From NCBI GenBank assembly GCA_947166135.1, contig CAMVDB010000001.1, forward strand, positions 1 through 64,000: DNA of 64,000 bases. Direction: 5' to 3'. Both the position numbers and the translations under genes were made by a program. The stretch comes from an uncultured Clostridia bacterium (GTDB taxonomy: Bacteria > Bacillota > Clostridia > Oscillospirales > Acutalibacteraceae). Below are positions 40,543 to 48,252 of the stretch, in pieces (within the stretch, counting starts at the first letter, position 1; every line of letters begins with the position of its first letter). Under the pieces are notes generated by a model, which ran no database searches, was not told where the DNA came from, and saw only the letters and a list, made by a program, of their open reading frames with translations.

Positions 40543-41784
40543 ATGGCTGTATTTAACGGATTTTTAGAAGCGATCAAGGGCTTGTGGCAGGACTCCGGTT
40601 TTACCCAGCTCGGATGGCAGAATTATGTGATGATTGGTATCGCGTGCGTACTCCTGTACCTCGCGATCAAAAAGCAGTATGAGCCGCTTTTGTTGCTCCC
40701 GATCGCCTTTGGTATGCTGCTCGTCAACCTTTACCCCGCGATCATGGCGCCTCCTTCGACCGAGATGATCGAATGCTCGGTGTATGAAGCTGCGCATCAG
40801 GGGCAGGTCATCAATTACGCGACGACGACGCTTAACGGCGTTCAGTATTATAACGTTCCTCAGTACGGCGGTCTGCTGTACTATCTCTATCAGGGCGTCA
40901 AGCTCGGTATCTACCCGCCGCTGATCTTCCTCGGTATTGGCTGTATGACCGACTTCGGTCCGCTGATCGCCAGCCCCAAGAGCTTTATCCTCGGCGCGGC
41001 TGCCCAGATCGGTATTTTCATTACCTTCATCGGCGCGATCCTCTTAGGCTTTACCCCTGCTCAGTCGGGCGCGATCGGTATCATCGGCGGCGCTGACGGT
41101 CCTACCGCAATCTATGTTACCTCGAAGCTTGCTCCCGAGCTGCTCGGACCGATCGCCGTCGCGGCGTACTCATATATGGCGCTGGTTCCGATTATCCAGC
41201 CTCCGATCATGAAGGTACTCACTACCAAGAAGGAGCGCTCCGTCGTGATGGGTCAGCTCAGACCGGTCTCCAAGCTCGAGAAGATCATCTTCCCGATCAT
41301 CGTCGTTATCATCGTTGCGATCGCGCTGCCCTCCGCGGCTCCGCTGGTCGGTATGCTGATGCTCGGTAATCTGTTCAAGGAGAGCGGCGTTGTAGAGCGT
41401 ATCTCCAAGACCGCGCAGAATGAGCTGATGAACATCATCACTATCTTCCTCGGCACCACCGTAGGCGCTACCGCTACCGGTACCGTCTTCCTCACGCCCA
41501 AGACCCTCGGCATCATCGCGCTGGGTCTGCTGGCATTCTGCATGGGTACGGCGTGCGGCGTGCTGTTCGGTAAGCTGATGTATAAGTTCTCCGGCGGTAA
41601 GATCAATCCGCTGATCGGTTCAGCCGGTGTTTCCGCTGTTCCGATGGCGGCGCGTGTATCCAACAAGGTCGGTCAGGAGGAGAACCCGGGCAACTTCCTC
41701 TTGATGCATGCGATGGGTCCGAACGTAGCGGGCGTTATTGGTTCCGCTGTTGCGGCAGGTGTTCTGCTGAGTATCTTAGGATAA
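40543..41784 (+). CDS. Sodium-translocating decarboxylase beta subunit (OadB/MmdB/GcdB family)
   Basis: 413 residues, about nine to ten membrane segments. [16 protein letters not shown] is the signature block of the family, with [19 protein letters not shown] and [19 protein letters not shown] as further conserved parts that form the sodium channel. It decarboxylates carboxybiotin and pumps Na+ out. Which acyl-CoA or acid is used depends on an alpha subunit that is not near; no biotin carrier gene is adjacent either. A strong terminator follows, so this two-gene unit must work with subunits encoded elsewhere. Confidence 0.92.
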   Translation: MAVFNGFLEAIKGLWQDSGFTQLGWQNYVMIGIACVLLYLAIKKQYEPLLLLPIAFGMLLVNLYPAIMAPPSTEMIECSVYEAAHQGQVINYATTTLNGVQYYNVPQYGGLLYYLYQGVKLGIYPPLIFLGIGCMTDFGPLIASPKSFILGAAAQIGIFITFIGAILLGFTPAQSGAIGIIGGADGPTAIYVTSKLAPELLGPIAVAAYSYMALVPIIQPPIMKVLTTKKERSVVMGQLRPVSKLEKIIFPIIVVIIVAIALPSAAPLVGMLMLGNLFKESGVVERISKTAQNELMNIITIFLGTTVGATATGTVFLTPKTLGIIALGLLAFCMGTACGVLFGKLMYKFSGGKINPLIGSAGVSAVPMAARVSNKVGQEENPGNFLLMHAMGPNVAGVIGSAVAAGVLLSILG

Positions 41785-41796
41785 TAGTAAAGATTG

Positions 41797-41840
41797 AAAC
41801 CTCTTTCGATGTGCTTTTTGAGCATCGAAAGAGGTTTTTT
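41797..41840 (+). terminator. Intrinsic terminator
   Basis: AAACCTCTTTCGATG / CATCGAAAGAGGTTT with a T run. Confidence 0.9.
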
Positions 41841-41976
41841 ACTATATAAGGAACTGCCCGTTTTTGATAAAGCAAAGATGATTTGTATGCCTGCTTAGCT
41901 TGCCGGAGCACTTCAACGAGCGCAACGTTGCGACCGCCGTCACGGAGCCTGCGGACGGTGCGCTGACTTTGTCGGC

Positions 41977-42945
41977 ATGGTGTTCATCGATGACGTCTAT
42001 GCCGGCGGTAAGCCGTCCGATCACGGCGATAAGTATCCGCTGCTGTCCGACGCCGTTAAGGCGGGTCTGTTCCATCCGCGCTGTAAGGACAGCTCGTCGA
42101 TGTATTTAGAGGGGATCAGCACGCCGCCCGATCGGGAGGTTCTTCCGAAAAAGGCGCAGGAAGATCTCACCGAGATCGAGCGTGCCGAACAGAAGGCGGC
42201 ATACGGCAAGCGGATGGAGAAAATGCACAAGCGCCTGTCAAAATACGCCCTTGATCCTGACAATAAAAAGATGTACCGCGGCCGCGCCGAGCAGTGGGCG
42301 GAATATACCGAAAAATGGCAGTCGTATCACGAAAAACAGCTTGAAAAAGCTGTAGGAAGTGGTATAATAGTAAACGAATCTTCACCACGAAAAATGAAAG
42401 ACATTTCATGCGCGGTAGATTGGAATATAATTCAGAGTGACACCTATTCAGAAAGATTTACAGCGTTATCTAATGACAAAAAAGTATCCTCCGCTATCGA
42501 AACCAGAGCAAAATGGGCTTTAAACAATCGCGATGGGGCAGATACCGAGGAAATATACGCTATAAGTTTATTTGATGGTCATGAGGTCGGCAGAATTACA
42601 AACCAACATATCAAATCTGCTGTGAGAAGAACCGAAAAGTTTACCCGTGAACTTGATGCCGCAGACTCCAGTGGTGAAAAAGTACTGCTGTTGCACAATC
42701 ACCCTAAAGGGTTGCCGCCCAGCATCTCGGATATCAACGCTTTATACAGAAATAAAAATGTTGCTGGTATCACGGTAGGTCATAACGGCAGTATATATTA
42801 TTATACGAGACCTGTTAAAGTGATATTAGAAAGCGAATGGAACTCTGCTTTACGAAAATATAAAAGATATTCCGAAATCACTTCAATGGAAAAAGCGTTA
42901 GAAGATTTATGTCAAGAATATGGTTTTATCTTTAGAATTCTATAG
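41977..42945 (+). CDS. Phage minor capsid (MuF-like) protein fragment with RadC/JAMM-like C-terminus
   Basis: The frame continues upstream of the ATG without a ribosome site, and sequence before about 41960 is coding-like in another frame, so the 5' part is broken. Residues 1-110 are the end of a phage minor capsid protein (AGLFHPRCKDSSSMYLEGI, KKMYRGRAEQWAEYTEKWQ). Residues about 140-322 are a separate domain with LLLHNHPKGLPPSISDINAL, a HxH-x6-S-x2-D pattern one residue shorter than the JAMM metalloprotease/RadC motif. MuF proteins often carry such variable tails, some of them toxins. The base composition of the tail is more AT-rich than the head part. Confidence 0.65.
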   Translation: MVFIDDVYAGGKPSDHGDKYPLLSDAVKAGLFHPRCKDSSSMYLEGISTPPDREVLPKKAQEDLTEIERAEQKAAYGKRMEKMHKRLSKYALDPDNKKMYRGRAEQWAEYTEKWQSYHEKQLEKAVGSGIIVNESSPRKMKDISCAVDWNIIQSDTYSERFTALSNDKKVSSAIETRAKWALNNRDGADTEEIYAISLFDGHEVGRITNQHIKSAVRRTEKFTRELDAADSSGEKVLLLHNHPKGLPPSISDINALYRNKNVAGITVGHNGSIYYYTRPVKVILESEWNSALRKYKRYSEITSMEKALEDLCQEYGFIFRIL

Positions 42946-42954
42946 GAGGGAAAC

Positions 42955-43089
42955 ATGACAAACGATTATATCTGTGATGATAGAAATATGCTGGAAGACA
43001 CTCAAAAGATACGTGCAATGTCTGATGAGGAGTTTGAAGCATATAACGTGGCGTTAAAGGAAAAAGAAAAAGCAGCAGATCACGGTTAA
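42955..43089 (+). CDS. 44-residue protein following the MuF-like gene
   Basis: Too short for the ORF track. ATG at 42955 follows TAGGAGGG by a good distance. The product MTNDYICDDRNMLEDTQ .. ends KEKEKAADHG; it is acidic and helical (SDEEFEAYNVALKEKEK). It begins 9 bases after the MuF-like stop and is followed by a terminator, so both are one unit. It could be an immunity or antitoxin protein for the MuF tail, or just a small phage protein. Confidence 0.6.
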   Translation: MTNDYICDDRNMLEDTQKIRAMSDEEFEAYNVALKEKEKAADHG

Positions 43090-43118
43090 CCGCTCCCACG
43101 ATGTGAGGGCGGTTTTTT
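43088..43118 (+). terminator. Intrinsic terminator
   Basis: AACCGCTCCCAC / GTGAGGGCGGTT followed by TTTT. Confidence 0.7.
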
Positions 43119-43143
43119 GATGCCCAAAAGGAGGTGATATGAT

Positions 43144-43338
43144 GTGGAAAAAGCTGTAAAAGAGAAACTGATCAAGCTGACGGTCAAGCGTGATTTCTAC
43201 GATAAGACCGAGGGCTTGAAGAAGAAAAAGGCGGGTGAGGAGCTGACGGTCAGCCCCGACCGCGCCGACAAGTTGATATCGCTGGGTTTGGCTGAGAAGC
43301 TCGACGCCGGCGCATCCGAAGCGACTGCTGAAAAGTAG
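43144..43338 (+). CDS. Small phage-type protein
   Basis: 64 residues from a GTG behind AGGAGGTGAT; the nearby ATGs are out of frame. LIKLTVKRDFYDKTEGLKKK .. SPDRADKLISLGLAEKL resembles the small head-region proteins placed between portal/minor capsid and scaffold genes of siphoviruses, with a strand-rich start and a GLAE helix end. It has no catalytic motif. It lies in the phage remnant. Confidence 0.6.
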   Translation: MEKAVKEKLIKLTVKRDFYDKTEGLKKKKAGEELTVSPDRADKLISLGLAEKLDAGASEATAEK

Positions 43339-43363
43339 CCGCTTTTATTATGTTCAAAATCGA

Positions 43364-43520
43364 TTGAGATTGCCACACCCTGACGGGTTCGTAATGACAA
43401 TTGAAATGCCCGAAGGCATGGGTTCACATACCCGATAAACTACGGGAGGACACCGCGCAAAACTGATATGCAAAACAGTTGAGATTGCCACGGCTCTGAC
43501 GAGCCTCGCAATGACAATTC
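43364..43520 (+). repeat. Two hairpin-forming intergenic repeats
   Basis: TTGAGATTGCCAC .. AATGACAATT occurs at 43364-43403 and 43479-43520. Each has a different inner stem: ACCC-TGAC-GGGT in the first, GGCT-CTGACG-AGCC in the second, so the stem is kept although its bases change. A second motif, GGGAGGACACC .. AACTGATA, recurs at about 43444, 43529 and, degenerate, 43556. Confidence 0.75.
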
Positions 43521-43590
43521 GTTGAGCAGGGGAGGACACCCCGAAAACTGATAACAGGGAGACACCCTTATAACTGAAAGGAGCTTTTTT

Positions 43591-43932
43591 ATGAGCGAAA
43601 CTAACAACCAGAATCAGCAGAACAATCAGCAGAATACTCAGACCTCGCAGAGCAATCAGCAGGGCGGCAGTCAGCAGAATCAGACTGCTCCTGCGTTTGA
43701 CTACGACAAGCTCGCCGGGATCATCAACGGCAAGCAGCGCGCTGACGAGGATTCGATCCTCAAGAACTACTTCAAGAATCAGGGACTGTCCTCTGATGAG
43801 ATGAAGCAGGCGATCGCGGCGTTCAAGGAACAGAAGGCGAAGAACACGCCCGATGTAGGACAGCTGCAAACCAATCTGACAACCGTGAAACGTGTGATGC
43901 TTTGTCGAAAAGGAAAAATAACAGCACTATAA
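43591..43932 (+). pseudogene. Phage scaffold-like protein, truncated
   Basis: 113 residues. The first 35 are almost only Asn, Gln, Ser and Thr; then FDYDKLAGIINGKQRADED .. ILKNYFKNQGLSSDEMKQAI, which fits the start of phage capsid scaffold proteins. After KAKNTPDVGQLQTNL the expected long helix is lost and the frame ends VKRVMLCRKGKITAL, so the gene was cut. No major capsid gene follows. AAAGGAG precedes the ATG. Confidence 0.65.
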
Positions 43933-44026
43933 TTCTAAATAAGAATAATAATTGCAAACAATAGGATATAATATAAAATGATTAAATGGGGTATTATCCC
44001 TTTCGATATTTCTTTAGGAGGCTTAT

Positions 44027-44731
44027 ATGACCAAGCAGATAACCATCAGTGATCTGCTGCGTATGTTCTTGCAGCATATTAAGCTGATTATCGCGGTGAC
44101 TTTACTGGGCGGTGTACTGGCGTTTCTTTATGTCAGCTATATGGTAACGCCGATGTATACCACCAGCGCGCTGATCCTGGTACAGAACAGCAGTTCCTTT
44201 GATTCCGACGCGATCAGCAGCAGTAACAGCAACAATCTCAGCGGTGAAAAGGTCAACATGCAGGATATTTCGTCATCCGTTACGCTGGCGAATACATGCG
44301 CGACGCTGTTCACCGTCGATCCCGATATGAAGAGCATCATCAGCGGTGCGAGCATTTCGATCAACGTCATCGAGGATTCTTACTTCCTGCGTATCACCTC
44401 GACCTCTTCCGATCCTCATACCGCCGCGAATATCGCGAATCAGGTCGCCCAGACCGCGCCGCAGGTGTTCCGTAAGTACTTCCAGGACGCCGGTAAGGTC
44501 GATACGGTCGATGAAGCGAGTGTTCCGTCGTCCCCGTCCTCTCCCGATAAGAAGCGTTACGTCATCATCGGTCTGCTGGCGGGACTGGTGCTGTCTCTGG
44601 TGATCTCGTTCCTGCTGGAGATCGTCGATACGACGATCAAGCCGGGCGACGATCTGTATAAGCAGTACAATATCCCTGTATTTGCAGAGATCGTTGATTT
44701 TGAAGCGGAAGGCGGTGCCAAGAAGAGATGA
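44027..44731 (+). CDS. Polysaccharide chain-length regulator / kinase activator (CpsC/YwqC type)
   Basis: 234 residues. Two membrane helices (about 18-40 and 178-200) flank an extracellular domain (Wzz type), with a Pro/Ser-rich SVPSSPSSPDKKR before the second. The cytoplasmic end activates the tyrosine kinase encoded next, and the pair controls polymer length and export. Its stop overlaps the next start by four bases. TAGGAGG precedes the ATG. The polysaccharide genes it probably controls are at 1-15 kb. Confidence 0.9.
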   Translation: MTKQITISDLLRMFLQHIKLIIAVTLLGGVLAFLYVSYMVTPMYTTSALILVQNSSSFDSDAISSSNSNNLSGEKVNMQDISSSVTLANTCATLFTVDPDMKSIISGASISINVIEDSYFLRITSTSSDPHTAANIANQVAQTAPQVFRKYFQDAGKVDTVDEASVPSSPSSPDKKRYVIIGLLAGLVLSLVISFLLEIVDTTIKPGDDLYKQYNIPVFAEIVDFEAEGGAKKR

Positions 44732-45468
44732 AGCTGATCAACACCGGTAAGAAAAAAGCCGCTGACGCGCCTGAGAAGGCAAAAAATGTATTGAACAACG
44801 ATTCGAAATTCGCGATCGTTGAGGGTTATAAGATCGCCCGTACGAACCTGGTCTTTTCCTTGACTGCGCTCAACAGTAACTGCGTGGCGGTCACCTCCTG
44901 GTCGAAGGGCGAGGGAAAAAGTACCGCGACCGTTAACCTCGCCATCTCCTTCGCAAAGATGGGTAAGCGCGTGCTGCTGATCGATACCGATCTGCGCCGT
45001 CCGAACCTGCACAACCTGCTCAAGCTGAAGAATGAGTCCGGCGTATCCGACGTGATCGGTCAGTTCAATGATTTTGAGACTGCGGTTCACCGCGACGTCA
45101 TCCCCTGCCTGGATGTGTTGTCATCCGGCGCGATCCCGCCCAATCCCTCCGAGCTGCTTGCGTCGTCGTACTTTGCGGAGCTGGTTGAGAGAGCGAAGCA
45201 GGTTTATGATTACGTTATCATGGACACCCCGCCGCTGGGCGTCGTTGCCGATACTCTGACGATGAAGGATCTGGTCGGCGGTTATGTGCTGGTCGTACGC
45301 GAAAAGGTCACCTCACACGGCGATATCGAGCGTGCGCTGCAGAGCGTACAGCTTGCCGACAGTAAGGTGCTCGGCTTCCTGAAGGTCGGATGCGAGATGC
45401 GATCCAAGCGTTACGGTAGGAAAAATAACTACGGTTACAATTACGGCGGCACATATTACAGATATTGA
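44728..45468 (+). CDS. Bacterial tyrosine kinase (CpsD/YwqD type)
   Basis: 246 residues. Walker A SWSKGEGKST (about 57-66), Walker A' LLIDTDLRRP, Walker B YVIMDTPPLG, and a C-terminal tyrosine cluster (YGRKNNYGYNYGGTYYRY), where the autophosphorylation takes place. BY-kinases of this type work with the CpsC partner to regulate capsule assembly and phosphorylate enzymes such as UDP-glucose dehydrogenase. The gene is coupled to cpsC by ATGA. No phosphatase gene (CpsB) is adjacent. Confidence 0.94.
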   Translation: MKLINTGKKKAADAPEKAKNVLNNDSKFAIVEGYKIARTNLVFSLTALNSNCVAVTSWSKGEGKSTATVNLAISFAKMGKRVLLIDTDLRRPNLHNLLKLKNESGVSDVIGQFNDFETAVHRDVIPCLDVLSSGAIPPNPSELLASSYFAELVERAKQVYDYVIMDTPPLGVVADTLTMKDLVGGYVLVVREKVTSHGDIERALQSVQLADSKVLGFLKVGCEMRSKRYGRKNNYGYNYGGTYYRY

Positions 45469-45473
45469 TTTTG

Positions 45474-45509
45474 ACTCTCCCTGCACGGTCGGTGCGGGGA
45501 GAGTTTTTG
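45474..45509 (+). terminator. Intrinsic terminator
   Basis: ACTCTCCCTGCAC / GTGCGGGGAGAGT followed by TTTTT. Confidence 0.85.
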
Positions 45510-45611
45510 TATCATCAGGCAAGTGTATCGCACATATTGACCATATCGCGTCGGTTCTGCTGACCGTAATGCGCTAAACTGTACAAATTTTGCAGGAATT
45601 CAATAAAACTG

Positions 45612-45640
45612 TTGCAAAATCTCTCGGTCGGGTATATTAT
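45612..45640 (+). promoter_or_regulatory. Promoter of the aminotransferase gene
   Basis: TTGCAA, 17 bases, TATTAT; the leader to the start codon is about 85 bases. Confidence 0.5.
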
Positions 45641-45729
45641 ATTAGGGAAGAGAAATTGTGTTTTTGCAATTTTGTTTTACTAAATTTCATATTCAATGAG
45701 ATTGTGCAAGCAAATTAATACGATAAGGA

Positions 45730-47013
45730 ATGATGATGATGCAGTATATCGAATACACACCCGAGCAGCGTGAAGCAGAGCTTGCTTCTGTTCGTCAGCA
45801 GTTCGAGGAAATCAAGGCGATGGGGCTCAAGCTGAACATGGCGCGCGGCGTACCCTCGGTCGATCAGCTGAAGCTCTCTCTGCCGATTCTCGACATCCTT
45901 CATAAGGACGCGGACTGCACCGCCGAGGATGGAACCGACTGCCGTAACTACGGTGTGATGGACGGTATCCCCGAGTGCAAGCGTCTGATGGCGGATATGC
46001 TGGGCGTTTCGCCCGAGATGGTGATGGTCGGCGGCAATTCGTCGCTGAACATGATGTTCGATACGATCTCCTGCTTTATGAATACGCCCGTCGTACCCGG
46101 TACGCCCGCTTGGAGTCTGGTGCCCGACCGTAAGTTCCTCTGTCCCGTTCCCGGTTATGACCGTCATTTCGGTGTGACCGAGTATTTCGGCTTCGAGATG
46201 ATCCCGGTGCCGATGGATGAGAACGGTCCCGATATGGATATCGTTGAGGAGCTTGTCAAGGATCCCACTGTTAAGGGTATTTGGTGCGTACCGAAGTATT
46301 CGAACCCCAGCGGCATCTCCTATTCCGACGAGGTCGTGCGCCGTATCGCGGCTCTGAAGCCCGCCGCAAAGGACTTCCGCGTGATGTGGGACAACGCTTA
46401 TTGCATCCATGACCTTAGCGATGACGGCGATGAGATCCTCAATATCTTTGAAGAGTGTGAGAAGACCGGCAACATCGATCTCGTGATCGAGTTCGGTTCG
46501 ACCTCCAAGATCACCTTCCCCGGTTCCGGCGTAGCGGCAATGGCAGCCTCCGAGAACAACATGAAGGTCATCAAGAATAAGTACAAGTTCCAGACCATCG
46601 GTTACGATAAGCTGAACATGCTCCGTCATGTGCGCTTCTTCGGCGACTTCGAGGGAATGAAGGCACATATGAAGAAGCATGCCGAGGTACTGCGTCCGCG
46701 TTTTGATATCGTTGTCAATAAGCTCGGCGAGAACCTCGATGAGCTCGGAATCATCCGATATAACCGTCCCCGCGGAGGCTACTTCGTCTGCGTTGATGTT
46801 CTCGACGGAACAGCGAAGCGCGTGGTTGAGCTCTGTAAGGAAGCGGGCGTCAACCTGACCGGCGCCGGCGCGACCTATCCCTACGGCAACGATCCGCACG
46901 ACAGCAATATCCGTATCGCGCCGTCCTTCCCGACGCTCGAGGATCTTTCAAAGGCGATGGATGTGTTCTGCGTGTGTACCCGCCTCGCCGCTCTGGAGAA
47001 GCTCAGCGCGTAA
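45730..47013 (+). CDS. Aspartate aminotransferase-like PLP enzyme (type 1c)
   Basis: 427 residues. MARGVPSVDQLKLS and CRNYGVMDGIPECKRLMADM at the N-terminus, YSNPSGISYS and WDNAYCIHDL in the middle, and the PLP lysine in EFGSTSKITFPGSGV. This is the subgroup 1c aspartate aminotransferase pattern, which exchanges amino groups between aspartate and 2-oxoglutarate. Four ATG codons in a row open the frame; with AAGGA at 45725 the third or fourth (45736/45739) is the more likely start. It stands alone between two terminators. Confidence 0.85.
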   Translation: MMMMQYIEYTPEQREAELASVRQQFEEIKAMGLKLNMARGVPSVDQLKLSLPILDILHKDADCTAEDGTDCRNYGVMDGIPECKRLMADMLGVSPEMVMVGGNSSLNMMFDTISCFMNTPVVPGTPAWSLVPDRKFLCPVPGYDRHFGVTEYFGFEMIPVPMDENGPDMDIVEELVKDPTVKGIWCVPKYSNPSGISYSDEVVRRIAALKPAAKDFRVMWDNAYCIHDLSDDGDEILNIFEECEKTGNIDLVIEFGSTSKITFPGSGVAAMAASENNMKVIKNKYKFQTIGYDKLNMLRHVRFFGDFEGMKAHMKKHAEVLRPRFDIVVNKLGENLDELGIIRYNRPRGGYFVCVDVLDGTAKRVVELCKEAGVNLTGAGATYPYGNDPHDSNIRIAPSFPTLEDLSKAMDVFCVCTRLAALEKLSA

Positions 47014-47035
47014 GTAAAAACCAAGATAAAAGACA

Positions 47036-47064
47036 AAGACTCCGGCAGAAACCGGAGTCTTTTT
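47036..47064. terminator. Terminator between convergent genes
   Basis: AAGACTCCGG / CCGGAGTCTT with a T run on the plus strand and A-rich sequence before it. Confidence 0.85.
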
Positions 47065-47084
47065 ATGTGCTTTCGGTATGGCAA

Positions 47085-47855
47085 CTAACCTAACGCGACA
47101 TCCAGCGCCATCATGACGGTGAAGCCGAACGCGAACAGGAGCACGCCGATGCGGGAACGACCCTCTCCCGCCGCGTCGGGCAAGAGTTCCTCGGCGACGA
47201 CGTAGATCATTGCGCCCGCGGCAAAGCTCAGCAGATACGGCATCGCAGGGATCACCAACCCCGCGAAAAGGATCGTCAGCGCCCCGAACAGGGGTTCTAC
47301 CGCGCCGGACAGAACACCGCTGAGGAACGCTCTCGGCTTCTTTTGTCCTCCCGCATGCAAAGGCATGGAGATGATCGCGCCCTCGGGAAAGTTCTGTATC
47401 GCGATCCCGAGTGCCAGCGCAAAAGCGCCGCCTGCGGTGATATCGGCATTTCCCGACAGGAATCCCGCGTATACGACGCCGACCGCCATGCCCTCGGGAA
47501 TGTTGTGCAGGGTGACGGCGAGCACCATCATCAGCGTGCGCTTCTCACGGGAACCGGTATGCATCGCTTTGTGACAGAGGCGGGGGATCAGCCTCTCGAG
47601 CAGGATCAGAAACAGTACGCCCAGCCAGAATCCGATCACGGGCGGGATGAATTGCAGCCTGCCGAGCCGACTGCTCTGCTCCGTTGCGGGGATGATCAGA
47701 CTCCATACGGAGGCTGCGGTCATCACACCCGCCGCGAAGCCGTTAAGCGCTTTTGTGACTGCTGTACTCAGCGATCGCCTCATGAAGAATACGGCAGCCG
47801 ATCCGAGCGCCGTACCGATAAACGGGACCATCAGACCCCGAAATACGTGATTCAC
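47085..47855 (-). CDS. ZIP-family metal transporter
   Basis: 256 residues, about eight membrane helices. The key motif HNIPEGMAVGVVYAG lies in helix 4 and QNFPEGAIISMPL in helix 5, the two metal-binding helices of ZIP proteins (H, E and N residues). It takes up zinc or iron into the cytoplasm. The start is a GTG behind AAGGAAAG. Before helix 4 a cytoplasmic loop with HKAMHTGSREKR could bind metal. It is a single-gene unit. Confidence 0.92.
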   Translation of the reverse strand: MNHVFRGLMVPFIGTALGSAAVFFMRRSLSTAVTKALNGFAAGVMTAASVWSLIIPATEQSSRLGRLQFIPPVIGFWLGVLFLILLERLIPRLCHKAMHTGSREKRTLMMVLAVTLHNIPEGMAVGVVYAGFLSGNADITAGGAFALALGIAIQNFPEGAIISMPLHAGGQKKPRAFLSGVLSGAVEPLFGALTILFAGLVIPAMPYLLSFAAGAMIYVVAEELLPDAAGEGRSRIGVLLFAFGFTVMMALDVALG

Positions 47856-47929
47856 ATCTATCTTTCCTTATGTTGATTATCTGTATAGAAACATTGTTGT
47901 TCCGTATTATTCTATGCGAAAGACAGGGG

Positions 47930-47975
47930 AGAGGTGAGGGGAGTTAGGAGTGAGGAGTCGGAAGTCAGGAATGGG
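47930..47975 (+). repeat. Short GGAGT/TTAGG-type low-complexity repeat
   Basis: GGGAGTTAGGAGTGAGGAGT and following variants of the unit GGAGT(T/G)A. A similar run stands at 54594. Apart from this and the promoter at 48121 the gap 47856-48252 shows no gene. Confidence 0.6.
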
Positions 47976-48120
47976 ATGCGGGCAATTGAAAAAAATGAAT
48001 TGTACTGATATTTAATTCCATAAGCGAATAATAGTCTGATTATAATTCCGAAACAGAAAATTGGATTCTGCTTTTTTCTCTTAAGGCAACAGGATTCTTT
48101 AAAAATCTCGATTCTTTTTA

Positions 48121-48149
48121 TTGACTTTTACTACTCAAGTCTGTATAAT
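48121..48149 (+). promoter_or_regulatory. Promoter of secDF
   Basis: TTGACT, 17 bases, TATAAT. Confidence 0.8.
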
Positions 48150-48181
48150 TAATCTGTTATTGTGGATTTTTATATTGGTGT

Positions 48182-48201
48182 TTCAGCGCCTGTGCGCTGA
48201 A
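48182..48201 (+). promoter_or_regulatory. Hairpin in the secD leader
   Basis: TTCAGCGC-CTGT-GCGCTGAA, eight perfect pairs, in the roughly 95-base leader of secD. It has no T run, so it may stabilise the RNA or control translation. Confidence 0.5.
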
Positions 48202-48252
48202 TTCCTGTAGAAATCCCGCAGAAGAACAGAAAAAAACATGGAGGTCCAAGGC

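Noticed and set aside
43364-43590. Possible CRISPR array
   Set aside because: Only two hairpin repeats, with changed bases inside, and no cas gene in the window; spacing does not continue.
45715-46899. 394-codon ORF on the minus strand
   Set aside because: Antisense shadow of the type 1c aminotransferase; no ribosome site and no family features.
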